A stretch of 64,000 bases of DNA from Strigamia acuminata (GCA_949358305.1 CASHSZ010000001.1:216501-280500); one strand, 5' to 3'. Positions 31,086 to 42,656 are shown, numbered from the stretch's first letter. The notes: generated from the letters alone by a model not told the origin. Numbers and translations: made by a program.

Positions 31086-34000
31086 TAAATCTGTCTGCAC
31101 GCCCGGAAGACCAAACCCCAAAATTTACCACGAATACGACAATTAACCAGGCAATTAACGAAGTAATTACGGAAGAAGTAGTCAAATTAAAACTCGAATT
31201 AAAAGAGAAAAAATCGAAAGAAATTGAAACGAATAATAAAGAAATTAGCGACTCAAGTTCGGAAGACGAATTAAAAGCCAAATGGATAAACACCAATTGG
31301 TTAGAAAAACAAATAAAAGAATTACAGAAAAAGGTCGTTTATTTCACTACGGCTTACTTCACCACAGAAAAACGCGAATATAGTGGCCCAACCACTAATA
31401 CGGCGGACGGCGAAAAAATAGCCGAAACATTCCAAGAATTACCTCACGCCTACGAGGAGGCCCCACCTCGAAAGAAACGCATTTTACATTGTAATTTGGC
31501 TAAAGAGCGGAAGGACTCACTCGCAATGTTAACAATCAAGTTTAACGACAAAAAATTCATCGGTTTGTTGGATTCGGGAGCCGACCGGTCCTTTATCTCT
31601 TCAGATCTATACGAGTCGTTGGACAAAAAACAACGCGACAAACTACGGGGAATAAGCGAAAATGTGGCCGTAAAAACCGCTGCTGGAGAAGTGCGTCCAG
31701 TAGGAGTACTGACAACAAAAGTCATATGGGAGGGAGGCGTAATAACCCATCCTTTCATCGTTTTACCAACCTACGACACGGTCCTACTCTTGGGTATGGA
31801 CATCATGGCCATAATGGAGATCCAGCCCAACCCCATAACGAGGTCCTGGAACTATATCGATAAACGCGAGGACCCCCGACTAATGACAGTACCTACCGAA
31901 CTCCTAGATTCGAACGACGAAGAGGACGAATGGAAAGGCGGAAATTTGAAGCAATTCGTACAAGATTACGATTTCAAATCTTTTAACGCCCGACTCCAAG
32001 AAGGAAATTTGGCTCACAATTTGGCCATGGACGCGAACCTAGGAGAAACCCAGACTAAATTACTTGAAGAAATGCTACAAAAACATCGAAAAATCCTGAC
32101 TAAAGAACCGGGAAAGACAAATTACGTAAAACACGAAATAGAATTAAGTACGGATAAGCCAGTACGAGTTCCATTCAAGGGCATGAACCCCCAAAAACGC
32201 GAAATCGTCAAGACGATCTGTCAAGACTTACTGGACAAGGGGATAGTGTCCGAGGCATTAGGAGAATATGCGATGAGAATCGTGCTCGTCATGCGTGCAG
32301 GATCGGAACCCAGACTGTGCATCGATTATCGACCTCTAAACGCCATTACCGTTATTGACCCCGTCCAGATGCCATCAATCGAAGCCATTCTTCGAGAATT
32401 AGCCCCATTTAATTGGGTAACAACGATGGATCTGTCGAAAGGATATTGGCAGGTCGAACTCCGTGCCGAAGACAAAGAAAAAACCGCTTTCTGGTCCCCG
32501 ATGGGCAGGTTAATGTTTAATGTCATGCCATTTGGCCTAGTAAATGCCCCGGCAACATTTCAACGTTTAATCGAAAAAGTTTTGGGCGACGCGCTACATA
32601 AATACGCCTGGGCGTATCTGGACGATATTATTATTGTCTCCCAGACTTTTGACGAACACATCAGACATATCGACGAAGTAATACGTCGTTTAGCAGAAGC
32701 CGGACTCCACATACACCCCGGAAAGAGCCAGTTTTGCCGAAAAGAACTTGCGTTTCTTGGATACAAAGTTGGAGTCAATGGCTTATCCATAGACCCAAAG
32801 AAAGTACGAGCAATCACCAATTTTCCGGCTCCTACGGACGTGAAAGGAGTACAACGTTTTTTAGGAATGGTAAATTTCTTCGGCCGACTCCTACCACATT
32901 TAGCGGAAGTCGCGGCCCCAATCACCGATCTTTTAAAGACTGTCCAGAAAATAAATCCAAAGGAGGACCCGCCGAAAGACCCCGAAATCAAATTTAACTG
33001 GACCAGCCATTGCGAAGCAGCGTTTGACAAAATCAAACAAATGCTAATCGACACCAAAACCATCCCTCTCCCCGACTTGAATCGCGAATTTATCTTACAT
33101 ACGGATGCGAGTAAAATCGGATTGGGGGCTGCGTTGATGCAAATGCACGAAATCGACGGCCTACATCAAGAAGTACCCACGATCTTTATCAGCCGGAAAA
33201 TTCAAGCCGCCGAGAAAAATTACTCAGCGACAGAGCTCGAATGCTTGGCAATCGTATGGGCAGTTCGTAAATTCAGGCCTTACCTCGAGTTTACAAAATT
33301 TACCGTCCAGACCGACCATCAGGCTTTAAGGTGGTTCATGGGCCTGAAAGAACCTTCGGGCCGGATGGCTCGATGGCAATTAGAGCTCATGGCTTACGAC
33401 TTACAAATCGAGTACAAGCCAGGGAAGTATAACACAGTCGCCGACGCGCTCTCTAGAGCTCCCGCCTCAGAACCCGACGAGCCAGACGACGACGGCGACG
33501 ACGATTCTCGGATAGCTTACTGTCCCACCCCGATCAGGAAGTGGGAATTCAGAAAACAGAATGAACTGCCGAAAGAAAAGTTGGAATCTTCCGATGAAAA
33601 ATACGTCGGATATTGGATGAGGGCATATCAATCGGCAAAAGATGCCAGACCAAATTACGACTTATCCATCGAACCCAGAGTCTCGGATAAATTTGTGCGA
33701 GCTTTCGTTACACACGTGAGTAAAGGCACGAACTGTGTCCCACCTACTCGCGAGGAACTCGTCGAAGCTCAGAAGAACGACACCGCCTTCTGTAAAAGGT
33801 TCTATGACTACTTGACCAACGAGACTTTCCCTGGCGACGTCTACAGCAGAGAATCCAGAGAAGAGTTCAAAATTAAGGCTTCCGCTTATCTGATAGACGA
33901 TGGCCTACTTTTAAAGTACCATCCGAACTTTCGGGACGACTTGACAGAGTCAGGGAGTTCAATTAAAGTCGTAATTCCGAGAAAAGTTCGAACACAAATT

Positions 34001-35386
34001 CTGTGGATGGTACACGGCCACCCTCTAGCCGGACACGCCGGCGTGGCAAGGACTCTCTACCGGGCCAGTCAACTGTACTATTGGCCCGAAATGAGAAGGG
34101 ACATCGTACGATTCATACGACACTGTCCACGATGCCAAGCCTGCAAGCCTCGGAATAAGGCTAACTACGAGAATTTATCACTTGGACCGTTCGCCCCTTT
34201 TGATTGTTGGAGCGTAGACCTTATGGGTCCTAAGATAACAAGTGCAAATAGCCACAAATACATACTCGTGATCATGGATGTCGCAACAGGATGGCCAGAG
34301 TTGTATCCGATGGCCCACCCGACTAAGCAGAAAATAATCCAGTGCCTCTACGAAGTCGCGTTACATTTTGGCTTCCCGCGAAAATTAATTTCCGATAATG
34401 GCCCACAATTCGCATCAAGGTTATACAAGGATTTCTGCAATCAATTCGACATTCAACCATCATTTACTTCAACGTATAACCCACGGGCTAATCCCGTGGA
34501 GCGACTCAACCGCGACATAAAATATGCGCTTGCTATTTTCACAGACGTACATTCCAAGTGGGACGAGTTCCTTAAAGAAATAGCATTTAGCATCCGAACG
34601 ACCATTTCGAGAAACCGCGGCTTTTCCCCGGCTTATCTCAACTTCGCTCGAGAGCTACGAGTGCCCTGGGATCCACGCATCCCAGAAGGAATTCGAAAAG
34701 TCGATCCAAAAAATCCTCACATTTACGTACATCAATTAGAACAAGCAATTTCGGCAACCTACCAACATATGATGTCACATGTGTTTGACATGCGCGAACG
34801 AGTGAAAAAGTCTGAAAAGAACACACAATTTTGTAATTTCAAAATCAACGATCTCGTATGGAAGGACACTCACATTTTATCCAGTGCAGATAAAGGGATT
34901 CATGCCGGCTTAGCCGACAAACGAGACGGCCCATACGTAATTACCAAGGCCCACGGCGGGAACGCATTTTCTCTGCAACGTTTGGCCGATAATGTAAATT
35001 TTCGATCAATCCACGCTCGAGAACTGACGCCTTACTTGCCGGAATTTCCACAAGAAGAATGGGCCGAGGACCAAACGCAGCCATCTCCATCGCCCACAAT
35101 ACGAGATATGTTCGACGACATCGCCACTGTTTCAGACTTGAACGAAAATACGACTCACGCAACTCCAGACAGCGCCGAACTAACTAGCGCCCCAGATGGA
35201 AATTTAGGAGGGGAGGAAGCAGCAGTTAACGAAGAAACTCCTAAAACTCCTGAAAAAGAAAAAGAGATTACTAAAAGATCCACACGATCGAGAAGTAAAA
35301 TACCGAAACCTATAACACGACAAAGTACAAGAAAAAAGGCACCAAACCCGTTTATAAAGGACGGTAAAATCACCGGGAGGACATGA
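30959..35386 (+). CDS. pol: gypsy pol polyprotein (PR-RT-RH-IN)
   Basis: An open frame of 1,475 codons in -1 relative to gag, overlapping it by 127 bases, with no credible ATG of its own. Domains in order: aspartic protease (FIGLLDSGADRSF, near 31557), reverse transcriptase (AYLDDIIIVS, near 32609), RNase H (ILHTDASKIGLGAAL, near 33090), and integrase. The integrase has a zinc-binding HX..HX..CX2C region (HGHPLAGHAG... CPRCQACK, 34013-34150) and a DDE core (WSVDLMGP, ISDNGPQF and NPVERLNRD). A GPY/F-like DGPYVI follows at about 34926. The C-terminal tail is Lys/Thr/Pro-rich, without a chromodomain that I can see. All key residues are present. Confidence 0.96.
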   Translation: MSKTKEEERREGSRQKRRIVRKANSQIRRTDKKLVKADREKIINLSARPEDQTPKFTTNTTINQAINEVITEEVVKLKLELKEKKSKEIETNNKEISDSSSEDELKAKWINTNWLEKQIKELQKKVVYFTTAYFTTEKREYSGPTTNTADGEKIAETFQELPHAYEEAPPRKKRILHCNLAKERKDSLAMLTIKFNDKKFIGLLDSGADRSFISSDLYESLDKKQRDKLRGISENVAVKTAAGEVRPVGVLTTKVIWEGGVITHPFIVLPTYDTVLLLGMDIMAIMEIQPNPITRSWNYIDKREDPRLMTVPTELLDSNDEEDEWKGGNLKQFVQDYDFKSFNARLQEGNLAHNLAMDANLGETQTKLLEEMLQKHRKILTKEPGKTNYVKHEIELSTDKPVRVPFKGMNPQKREIVKTICQDLLDKGIVSEALGEYAMRIVLVMRAGSEPRLCIDYRPLNAITVIDPVQMPSIEAILRELAPFNWVTTMDLSKGYWQVELRAEDKEKTAFWSPMGRLMFNVMPFGLVNAPATFQRLIEKVLGDALHKYAWAYLDDIIIVSQTFDEHIRHIDEVIRRLAEAGLHIHPGKSQFCRKELAFLGYKVGVNGLSIDPKKVRAITNFPAPTDVKGVQRFLGMVNFFGRLLPHLAEVAAPITDLLKTVQKINPKEDPPKDPEIKFNWTSHCEAAFDKIKQMLIDTKTIPLPDLNREFILHTDASKIGLGAALMQMHEIDGLHQEVPTIFISRKIQAAEKNYSATELECLAIVWAVRKFRPYLEFTKFTVQTDHQALRWFMGLKEPSGRMARWQLELMAYDLQIEYKPGKYNTVADALSRAPASEPDEPDDDGDDDSRIAYCPTPIRKWEFRKQNELPKEKLESSDEKYVGYWMRAYQSAKDARPNYDLSIEPRVSDKFVRAFVTHVSKGTNCVPPTREELVEAQKNDTAFCKRFYDYLTNETFPGDVYSRESREEFKIKASAYLIDDGLLLKYHPNFRDDLTESGSSIKVVIPRKVRTQILWMVHGHPLAGHAGVARTLYRASQLYYWPEMRRDIVRFIRHCPRCQACKPRNKANYENLSLGPFAPFDCWSVDLMGPKITSANSHKYILVIMDVATGWPELYPMAHPTKQKIIQCLYEVALHFGFPRKLISDNGPQFASRLYKDFCNQFDIQPSFTSTYNPRANPVERLNRDIKYALAIFTDVHSKWDEFLKEIAFSIRTTISRNRGFSPAYLNFARELRVPWDPRIPEGIRKVDPKNPHIYVHQLEQAISATYQHMMSHVFDMRERVKKSEKNTQFCNFKINDLVWKDTHILSSADKGIHAGLADKRDGPYVITKAHGGNAFSLQRLADNVNFRSIHARELTPYLPEFPQEEWAEDQTQPSPSPTIRDMFDDIATVSDLNENTTHATPDSAELTSAPDGNLGGEEAAVNEETPKTPEKEKEITKRSTRSRSKIPKPITRQSTRKKAPNPFIKDGKITGRT

Positions 35387-35632
35387 TAAAGCAAGAAAAA
35401 TCCAAAATGGTTGGCATAACCAATCAAAAGCGATAAAACAATATGACGTAATTACCCCGACCTCCTAGGGACAAAAACAATCACAAGGAGACTCCAACAA
35501 TCAACTACGTATTACATACGAAAGCCAATCAAGATACTTAACCTCGACTACCCTTTCAACTTTGCACTCCGCGTTCTGTCACGACGACAACAGGTGCTTG
35601 ACAAAAATCGCAACCAACAAATCGAATCAAAA

Positions 35633-38563
35633 ATGCGAAGAAACTGGAAGCAATCACCCGACAACGAAGAGGAAGAAATGGATCGGGACCCAAGCGAAGA
35701 CGAATGGAACGATCCCGCAAGATGGGACGAGGTTGAACCGGAAGAAAATCGGGAAAAGCCCGATGGAAACGAAAAGGTAAAAATAACAAAGAATTTAATT
35801 TGTGGCTAAACCACGAAAATACGTGAAACAAGATTCATAAAAGAAAACATCTTTATGTCAACAAACGAAAAATGACACGAGCCATTATTTAAAATTCAAC
35901 ACGTGTAAAAAGCACATGGTCGACCATGGCGCCATCTTGAATCCAAATTCGGAATTTAACAAAAATCTAATTTTTATGTATTCATTCCTCAGCCGGAACA
36001 CCAACTTACGTGGGGACCCATCGATCCACAAAACGTGTCTTCGGGTACACTCTGGAGAAGCGAAATTCCGACCCCATTTCGAAGAGCGTTAGAGGACGAC
36101 GTCGACACCGGACCATGGAAAATTCGGCTCACTTCATCCCGAGCCCGATCGCGATTTTGGGCAAGTCAGGAGACCCTGATACACTACTTCCCAGAAAAGA
36201 TGCGCGACGCACTGAGGACTGAAATTCCAGAACGCGACGACGCACCAGCACCACTCCCAAACAAGTTTTTGGAAAAGGACTATCCAAGCGAGCCCGAAGA
36301 GTGGGCTGTCCTCGAGAGGTGGCAAAACGCCGCTACAGACGAAGAGCGCCGACAAATACACAGAGACTATTACAACGAAGTCAGACGGACGGCGTATCGA
36401 GATCTCTTCAAAATACTGAAACCAGCAGGGTATTCGACAGATGAGATAAAAACTTGGTTAAGCCAGGTTCGAGGAGAAAGACCAGACGTTCCCAACTGGC
36501 GGCCCGAACACGGATTTATTACCTCACAGAAAGCAATGCACCAGCTCCACTACCTGGGCATCTTTGGGCGCAAGCGACAGAAAGCGGAGAAGCGACTCTC
36601 GAGCGAATTATTAAATCACACACACGACAACAAGCGACGACGCCTGGATCAGCCAAGCACGTCGTACAACACGCACGATCGATCGCAGTCTCATCCTCGA
36701 GTTTATTACCGACACGCTCGAGAACCCTCGCCGCGACGAGAGCCCAGAGTCGAGAAGCCACGGGAGGTCGAGACATACCGCTACTCCAGAAATCGACCGA
36801 ACCAACGCGGATGCCTCAGGTTATCAAGGCCACGAGCAGAAACATGGGGACGCTTTGAGAGATCACGTGAAGTCGATGAGGTAGAGACTTTGCAAGTGGA
36901 AGTTCGACAAGAAGTGCCATTAACGATCGAACACGAACAATCGGCAGAGCCGATGATCGTACCGGAACAAGAGAGAAAATATACCGAAGCCGACATGGTA
37001 GCAGCAGTCCTGAAGGCCAAAAATGAACAATCGAAGCCTGTCTACCGGCCGACTAAATCGATCGAAATGAGCATAACTTCGGTGCCAAGTGTGTTCATCA
37101 AAACACCGACAAAGCCAGCCACCAGCGTGCCTTCTAGTCTGCCCAGCGCATTCCGAAAAACTGTGGTCATCGGAGCCCCGACATCGCTGAGTCCCTTTGA
37201 ACAACTCAAACGACGACAAGATCGTTTTGGACCAATTTTCCCAGCCGTACCGGAAGAAACGCGAAGCGAGACTTCTACGTTGAGAACACCGATTGTTTGG
37301 GATGAGCCCGAACCCGATGTTCAACGAGTTTTAATTAACTCAAGACAAGATACCGTAGTTAGAGTCGACGAAAGCAATCAAACGCCTTCAAGACCACCCC
37401 CCAATAACAGATCTTCGGACACTCGAGCCACAACCCAGTTTGATCCAACATCGTGTGAATTACAGTCGTTCCTCGATACAACCACGATCGAGCAAGCAAA
37501 AGAGATGGTGTCCGACATCGATGACTACCAAGCCAGAACGATGCAGATCGCCGTGACGAATATCCGAAGCGCGGCCATCGAGTTCACCAACAGCCCTGGA
37601 CGAGATCACCCGTCACGAATGGCACGAACGACAGTCGTAATCACCGACATGATGTCGCTAGTGCTGGCCGCATCTACGTTTAGAAACGCCCGTGTGGCAC
37701 TGGCAGCCTGGGCGGTCGTCGCACATGAAAGTTTTCAGCTGCCTCCCGCTCTCGTCGAGCGATGGCTAAAATTGGTTCCTTCCTGTATCCAGGTCCGCGC
37801 GCAATTAATTGCAGAAGATGCCGACCCAGAACGATCATACCAGGTAGTCCGAGCTGTGGCTGTACCACAAAGCGAACCGGTCGTACTAACCAACAAACCC
37901 CTTCCTGAGACTCCGGCGAGCCAGACAGTCCCAGCAGTCACTCCAGAGGAGACGATAAAGTTCCCCGAAGGACTGGTTCCGATCGAAGGCGTGAAAGTAG
38001 TCGTCCGGAAGACGAAGACAAAACCAAAGATCCTGCGGCCCAAGAGAAAATTAGAGCCGAAACCTTTGCCTCCGATCGACGCACAACTCAAACACTACTA
38101 CCCGAGTTTGACGATGACCCAGAAGACGAAGAACCAGATCAAGCGATCGAGCGACCACGGCCACTCGCTCTACTTATGGATGGAGCGAACTCTAGAGGCA
38201 GGTCCAGGCGTCGATTTCATTCAGCACCAACGTCTGCTGCGTGCACACCGCGCCCCGAAGAATCCGGCCGAAGCCCAGAAGATCCACCATACCAATCAAG
38301 GCCTGGCCCCCTTCCTCTCGCGTATCTGGGTACATGAACGAGTCGGCGCCCCCTACGAACCAGTTGGCGGCCACGATCGATACTTCATCGGGGAGTTTGA
38401 AGACCCGAGCGATCGTTCATCACGTCTCACCTCGATTTTGCCGATCGCCGAACCAACGACTCCAGCAACTCCGGAGATGGCTAAACCACCTGTAACCGAA
38501 GAATTACCTCCACCTCCGCCTCCGGACGTTCCTCAGGGATCATCTGAAAAGGAAGCGAACTAA
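35633..38563 (+). CDS. gypsy third ORF, apparently spliced, function unknown
   Basis: A small exon 35633-35776 (48 codons, very acidic, MRRNWKQSPDNEEEE...) is followed by GTAAAA. An acceptor TTCCTCAG leads into 35993, and the two join in phase to give 904 aa. The downstream frame alone is also open from 36035. The protein is Arg/Pro/Glu-rich with a mostly helical middle part (about residues 520-660, with VVITDMMSLVLAASTF) and a Pro-rich end (ELPPPPPPDVPQ). It occupies the position of env in errantiviruses, but I see no signal peptide, furin site or clear membrane anchor. I therefore do not call it an envelope. The splice sites are predicted by eye only. Confidence 0.7.
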
Positions 38564-38621
38564 ATCTAACTTTGAGTTTTCGCAATGTTTGTTGTTTTAT
38601 TGTAAATCCCCCAACAACATT

Positions 38622-38636
38622 GCTGAGGAGGGGACG
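38622..38636 (+). other. polypurine tract of the gypsy element
   Basis: TGAGGAGGGGACG lies directly before the 3' LTR and is the expected plus-strand primer. Confidence 0.75.
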
Positions 38637-39246
38637 TGTGGTGACCACGAGGTCACAAAAGTGTTTTAATTAATCATAACTTAATAAATAGTAATTTTAA
38701 TATTGATAGTAAAATGATTGTCAGATTATTGCGGGAAAACTAGCTATACTAGTTTTACCGTTTCTGCGGGACTGACGTGACAACGTCATAGATTTGCATA
38801 ATTCCCCGAATTTATGCAAATACGTCATTTCCGGTCCAGCCACTATTTAAACCCGTATCTGACCGGAAACCCCCACTTTATAGATACCAGAGCAACATTA
38901 GCATCACCACCTCACCGTCAGGCCGTTTTACCGGATTGATAGAGGATCGATGCCCGTTGCCAAATTCATCTATAAATCACAGTCACAGATATTTATCGTA
39001 GCAATACTACGATAGTAATATCTACCGAAGCGAAGCGTTTGCGAACACGTGTTTCGCCAGACGCCATTACCCTAGACAACAGAAACCACGTGTAAGACTG
39101 CCGTGCAGCAACAAATCGTATCCGCCGACAAGGATCCGAGACCACAACATTGTTAAGTATATTTGTATTATATTACAAGTGTGAAATAAAAGGTTATTAT
39201 TGTAAGATATTGTGTAAGTTTATTTACCGGAATCAAGGTTACGACA
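38637..39246 (+). repeat. 3' LTR of the gypsy element
   Basis: Same length (610 bp) as the 5' LTR. I found no base difference on reading the two side by side. Confidence 0.95.
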
Positions 39247-39385
39247 GAGTGCAGATAAAAAGTGGTTCAAAAAACACCCATCGTTTACGAAAGAAGAGAC
39301 TGATGATGATACTTATTACACTGCAACAGCATATTTCATGAATCCAGGTATTTAATCAATTACTTAAGTAAAAACTAGGATTATA

Positions 39386-39614
39386 AGGGATTTCATTAAA
39401 TGAGCGATTATTGTGATTAGTTGATTATTGCAATAATCATACTCATGTGACTGGATTCAACCATCAAATAAGCAACTACGGTAACTTGTTAGTTGCTTAT
39501 TTGATGAAATGATTATTCTCGGGATTGGTTAAATCCAGTCACATGACACATCAAGTAATCGACTAATCAAAGTAATCAACGTACTCAACTAATCGCTCAT
39601 TTAATGAAACCACT
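39386..39614. mobile_element. MITE with AGGGATTTCATTAAATGAGC ends
   Basis: 229 bp, flanked by TA. Inverted ends are AGGGATTTCATTAAATGAGC and GCTCATTTAATGAAACCACT. The interior also folds: ATCATACTCATGTGACTGGA pairs with CCAGTCACATGAC. A longer relative lies at 54452-54950. Absent from the same intron of copy C, so it arrived after the B/C duplication. Confidence 0.85.
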
Positions 39615-40358
39615 TACTGTTCATTCTGTTTTTACACGATTTTAAAATTGCCATTTTAAAATTTCATACAAATTCTAACAAAATATTCAGGAAATTCCCC
39701 TTATTTGTTTTTTTTAAATGGTTATGTATTTTACTCTTTTTTTTCCCTGGAACATATTATTCAGTGTAAAACCAGAATTGGCTGTAATTAATTTTATTTG
39801 AAGATTCTATCTGCGATGAAGACCGTCAAGAAAATGACTACGTAAAATTTAATTTGTCCTTACAAAGTGGCACCACGAACGTTCATATACCGACGAACGA
39901 GAAAGAACTTGGAAAGAAGTGGAAAGAGGGCTTATGTTTTTTGATGATGGGTTAGATCGAGTCTTCAAAGATTTTAAGTTGATTTCTCTAATACCTGTTA
40001 CTTCATAGGAAAGCATTATTGGGATAACATCAGAAAAAACATGAACTGCGATCATTTCCAGCCGTTCTTTTTACTCTACAACAAAGGGAAGATAAATGGC
40101 ATTGGTTTTGCTGTGTTTGGTAATTTCAATTCACCCCGTTTCGAACACCCGCTGTCCATATTCTTCGGGGTAAGTTTGGTGCAGATGGATTTCATGTTCT
40201 GTTGTCAAATTGTAAACATTTCATCATATTTTTATTTGCAGGGGTTCATGAAGACTGTTCCACAGTGTATGAATGGCCGAAGTGTGTCCACTATGCACGT
40301 GTTCTTTAATGGCCTGCCGGGTAAAGATGACTGCTCAAAACCAAAACCCACAGATTAG

Positions 40359-40838
40359 ATTTTGTTAACAATTATATTGGTGTTGATTAAAGTTTATTGT
40401 TTGAAACGTAATTTCTATAATTTTACATTTTTAATTACTGTCAAGTGTCAACAACTGATTTTCCAAGCATATTAAGCGGGTTTGTAACATTTCAACCAGG
40501 GTGATCAGATTTTGGAAATAAAAAACTGGGACACCCATTACGGATATAAAATGCACCAACTGATCGAAGCGGAAACAATCTCTCCTCTTCCATTGAATTT
40601 AGGTTACAGTGTGAACCAATACTCATTGGTGTTAACATTTTAACTCTATCCTGTTCTTAATAATCATACAGTCGTTAACTTTTTAGAGAAGGTACGTGTA
40701 CAAATTTCGACACAAATTAAAACAATTAAACTACTCTTCGCTTACTATGAGCAATTGTGAGCAGTTGTGTGAATAAGGAAACATTCATCTCATTTTTTCT
40801 CAAAAAAAGTTCTACAACTGATAAATGTTTACACATTT
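40359..40838. other. 3' flank of copy B
   Basis: Partly repeated after copy C: CCAGGGTGATCAGATTTTGG... GGGACACCCATTAC at about 40496-40560 matches 47234-47300. This marks the end of the duplicated unit. Confidence 0.55.
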
Positions 40839-41805
40839 TGTGGTGATCTCGAATAGTTTCACCACTTAGAAGATAAATATTAATTATTTTCTAATTAATT
40901 TGACTTGGCACACGCCAAGTCAGATCATGTGACCAAGGGAAGGAAACTTCCCTAGGCACATACCACCCCAGGTTGGCCGGGGTGAAAATGGCAATTAGCC
41001 GTTATGGTGCAATAATCCTTTGTTGCACCAGTTTTAGCTAATTGCGCAGATTATCTGCACAATACTGAAGCATGCCCGGCTCGCGCCCGCGCTTCAATCG
41101 AGACTCTTGACTAAAATACACAACCCACAACATCACTGCTTGTTCGCTCCGAAAAGTATTGACAGTGGACCGTGTAATTACCAAGTTTCACCAGCTTTCT
41201 TTGTACAAACGTGCAAGGCCAGCTATCCAGCGTAAATTAGCCGCAGCTAATTTCTGCCTTCGAGAAGAGAGGTTCCCGCCCGACGTGAACCACTGCCATC
41301 GCTAACGCGCGAACGTTAGTCATCGCCGTCGTACGCCGAACGGAAGCCTGCCCGACTTGAACCACCGCCATCGCAAGTGTGCGAACACTTGTCATCGCCG
41401 TCGAACGCCGAGTGGTAGACTCACATGAACCATCGTCGAAAGAACCATCGTACGTGAGTGCCGAAAAAGAAAATAGAAGCCATTTTCCTAACAACTAAGT
41501 GTTGTTAAGCACCATCGCCGTGCTTTTAACACGCAACAGTCGTTGCGTGTATTTTCCATTGTTCATTCCATTACTTCGCCGACTTGTCGCTTTTATTCCT
41601 AATATTATCGTCTTATTATTCTCATTTATATTGTATTTAACCGAATAAATATCTTGTGCATTTTATTGATAAAAACTGTCTTTTTATTTCCTATTAAATT
41701 AACCCTAGATAATTTAGGCTGTCGATATAAGTCTTTTATAGCATTCACCTGCGGTATTGTGTACAATTTACTAGAAATTGTGCATATAAAACCCGGATCG
41801 CAGCA
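40839..41805 (+). mobile_element. solo LTR, family 2, copy 2
   Basis: 967 bp, TGTGGTGATCTC to GATCGCAGCA, flanked by perfect ATTT duplications (40835-40838 and 41806-41809). Confidence 0.92.
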
Positions 41806-41809
41806 ATTT

Positions 41810-42312
41810 TTAGACTAACTAAATGGTGCTCTGCAGCTTTGTAATTGGAAACAACGTAGTGTCTATCTTTAACAGTTTCAAATGGTTTTCCTTCACATCT
41901 TCGAAATTTATTTCTTTGAAAATTCGGAAAAATGATTCATTTCTTTGACACTTACTTGTTAGACTTGGGACAGACGGACTTTCTGCATGACCTCTACATC
42001 GCGCATATGCGACGAGTTGAATCCCGTGATTTCAGTGCTGACGATTTGCAACAGTTGACGTGTCACACGTACGTTCGTTGTTCGCAATCTGTTTCCATCC
42101 CGCCGCCGACGTATTAAGCACAATTGACGGCGTTCTGGGTGAGGAAGCATTTGGAACTTAATATTTAATATTGATTGATGATATTAAAATAAAATGGGTG
42201 GAAAATTTCAAAAAATAAATATTTTAAAAAACTAACCGAAGTGATCGAAGAAAAGTGTAGAAGGGGTTTAGAAGTCTAATATGTAATGCTTCCCTGCATT
42301 ACAGATGTTTAC
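41810..42312 (+). mobile_element. second copy of the Argonaute-tail repeat
   Basis: Shares GACTTGGGACAGACGG, the Argonaute tail, GTTTAGAAGTCT and the GTAATGCTTCCCTGCATTAC stem with 4651-4930. The left boundary is unclear. It runs directly into a half hAT element. Confidence 0.5.
42025..42168 (+). pseudogene. Argonaute PIWI-domain C-terminal fragment, copy 2
   Basis: The frame reads RDFSADDLQQLT, then CHTYVRCSQSVSIPPPTY, a stop codon (TAA at 42115), and AQLTAFWVRKHLEL to a final stop. The CHTYVRC..SVSIP.P.Y core is the near-invariant C-terminal PIWI sequence of Argonautes. Part of the usual QLCHTY stretch is lost and the internal stop kills the frame. It is longer on the 5' side than the 4724 copy. 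Confidence 0.75.
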
Positions 42313-42535
42313 TTGTTTTCATCCGCGAACCACAAAACATAAAAAAACATTTCAATTTTCAAAATAAATATTGGAAAAGTGAACTGAACAATTGGTTCAA
42401 GTTCGTGAACTTGAACTTAGTTCACTTAGATAAAAATTGTAGTGAACGTGAACGTGAACTAGTTCACACGGTGATGAACGCGATCTTGAACTAGTTTGCG
42501 ATTTGGTGAACGAGATACAACACAGGTCAGCGACC
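42313..42535. mobile_element. right half of an hAT element (21566 family)
   Basis: From about 42313, CATCCGCGAACCACAAAACA... to GGTGAACGAGATACAACAC follows the right part of the 21566-22126 element. The left end is missing here. Confidence 0.7.
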
Positions 42536-42656
42536 CATGGCCCGACTTGGTAAACTGCTGTTGCCACTGAAAATTAAATTGAGTGATGTTAAACCTTTAA
42601 ATGTATATCGTAAATTGAGCCGAAAGTGTGATCATATACTTACCAGCTGGAGAGTT

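Larger units (their letters stand above)
27849..39246 (+). mobile_element. full-length Ty3/gypsy LTR retrotransposon, 11.4 kb
   Basis: Two 610 bp LTRs (27849-28458 and 38637-39246) in which I see no difference enclose gag, pol and a third ORF, all open. The target duplication is GAGT (27845-27848 and 39247-39250), or 5 bp if the last A is shared. The domain order PR-RT-RNase H-integrase places it in Ty3/gypsy. The element sits in exon 4 of copy B. Identical LTRs and open frames mean a very recent insertion and a possibly active element. Confidence 0.97.
27300..40358 (+). pseudogene. secreted protein family copy B, split by an LTR element
   Basis: Exons 27300-27369, 27446-27481, 27552-27760, 27822-27848 plus 39251-39347, 39804-39950, 40009-40169 and 40242-40358 (TAG). 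The signal peptide exon (MKCFNACHVLSSIFIL) is intact. Exon 4 is broken after YAQSQMKES by the 11.4 kb gypsy element with a GAGT duplication. When the insert and one GAGT are ignored, all exon phases fit for 287 aa, so the gene was probably functional until the insertion. Intron 4 also took up a MITE (39386-39614) that copy C lacks. Family features are as in copy A: VVLLYDIHG, WFKKHPSFT, YYTATAYFMNP, DHFQPFFLLYN and STMHVFFN. A 5' truncated transcript could still be made. Confidence 0.85.

Noticed and set aside
36035-38563. ORF3 of the gypsy element as an envelope gene
   Set aside because: The position fits, but I see no signal peptide, cleavage site or membrane anchor.
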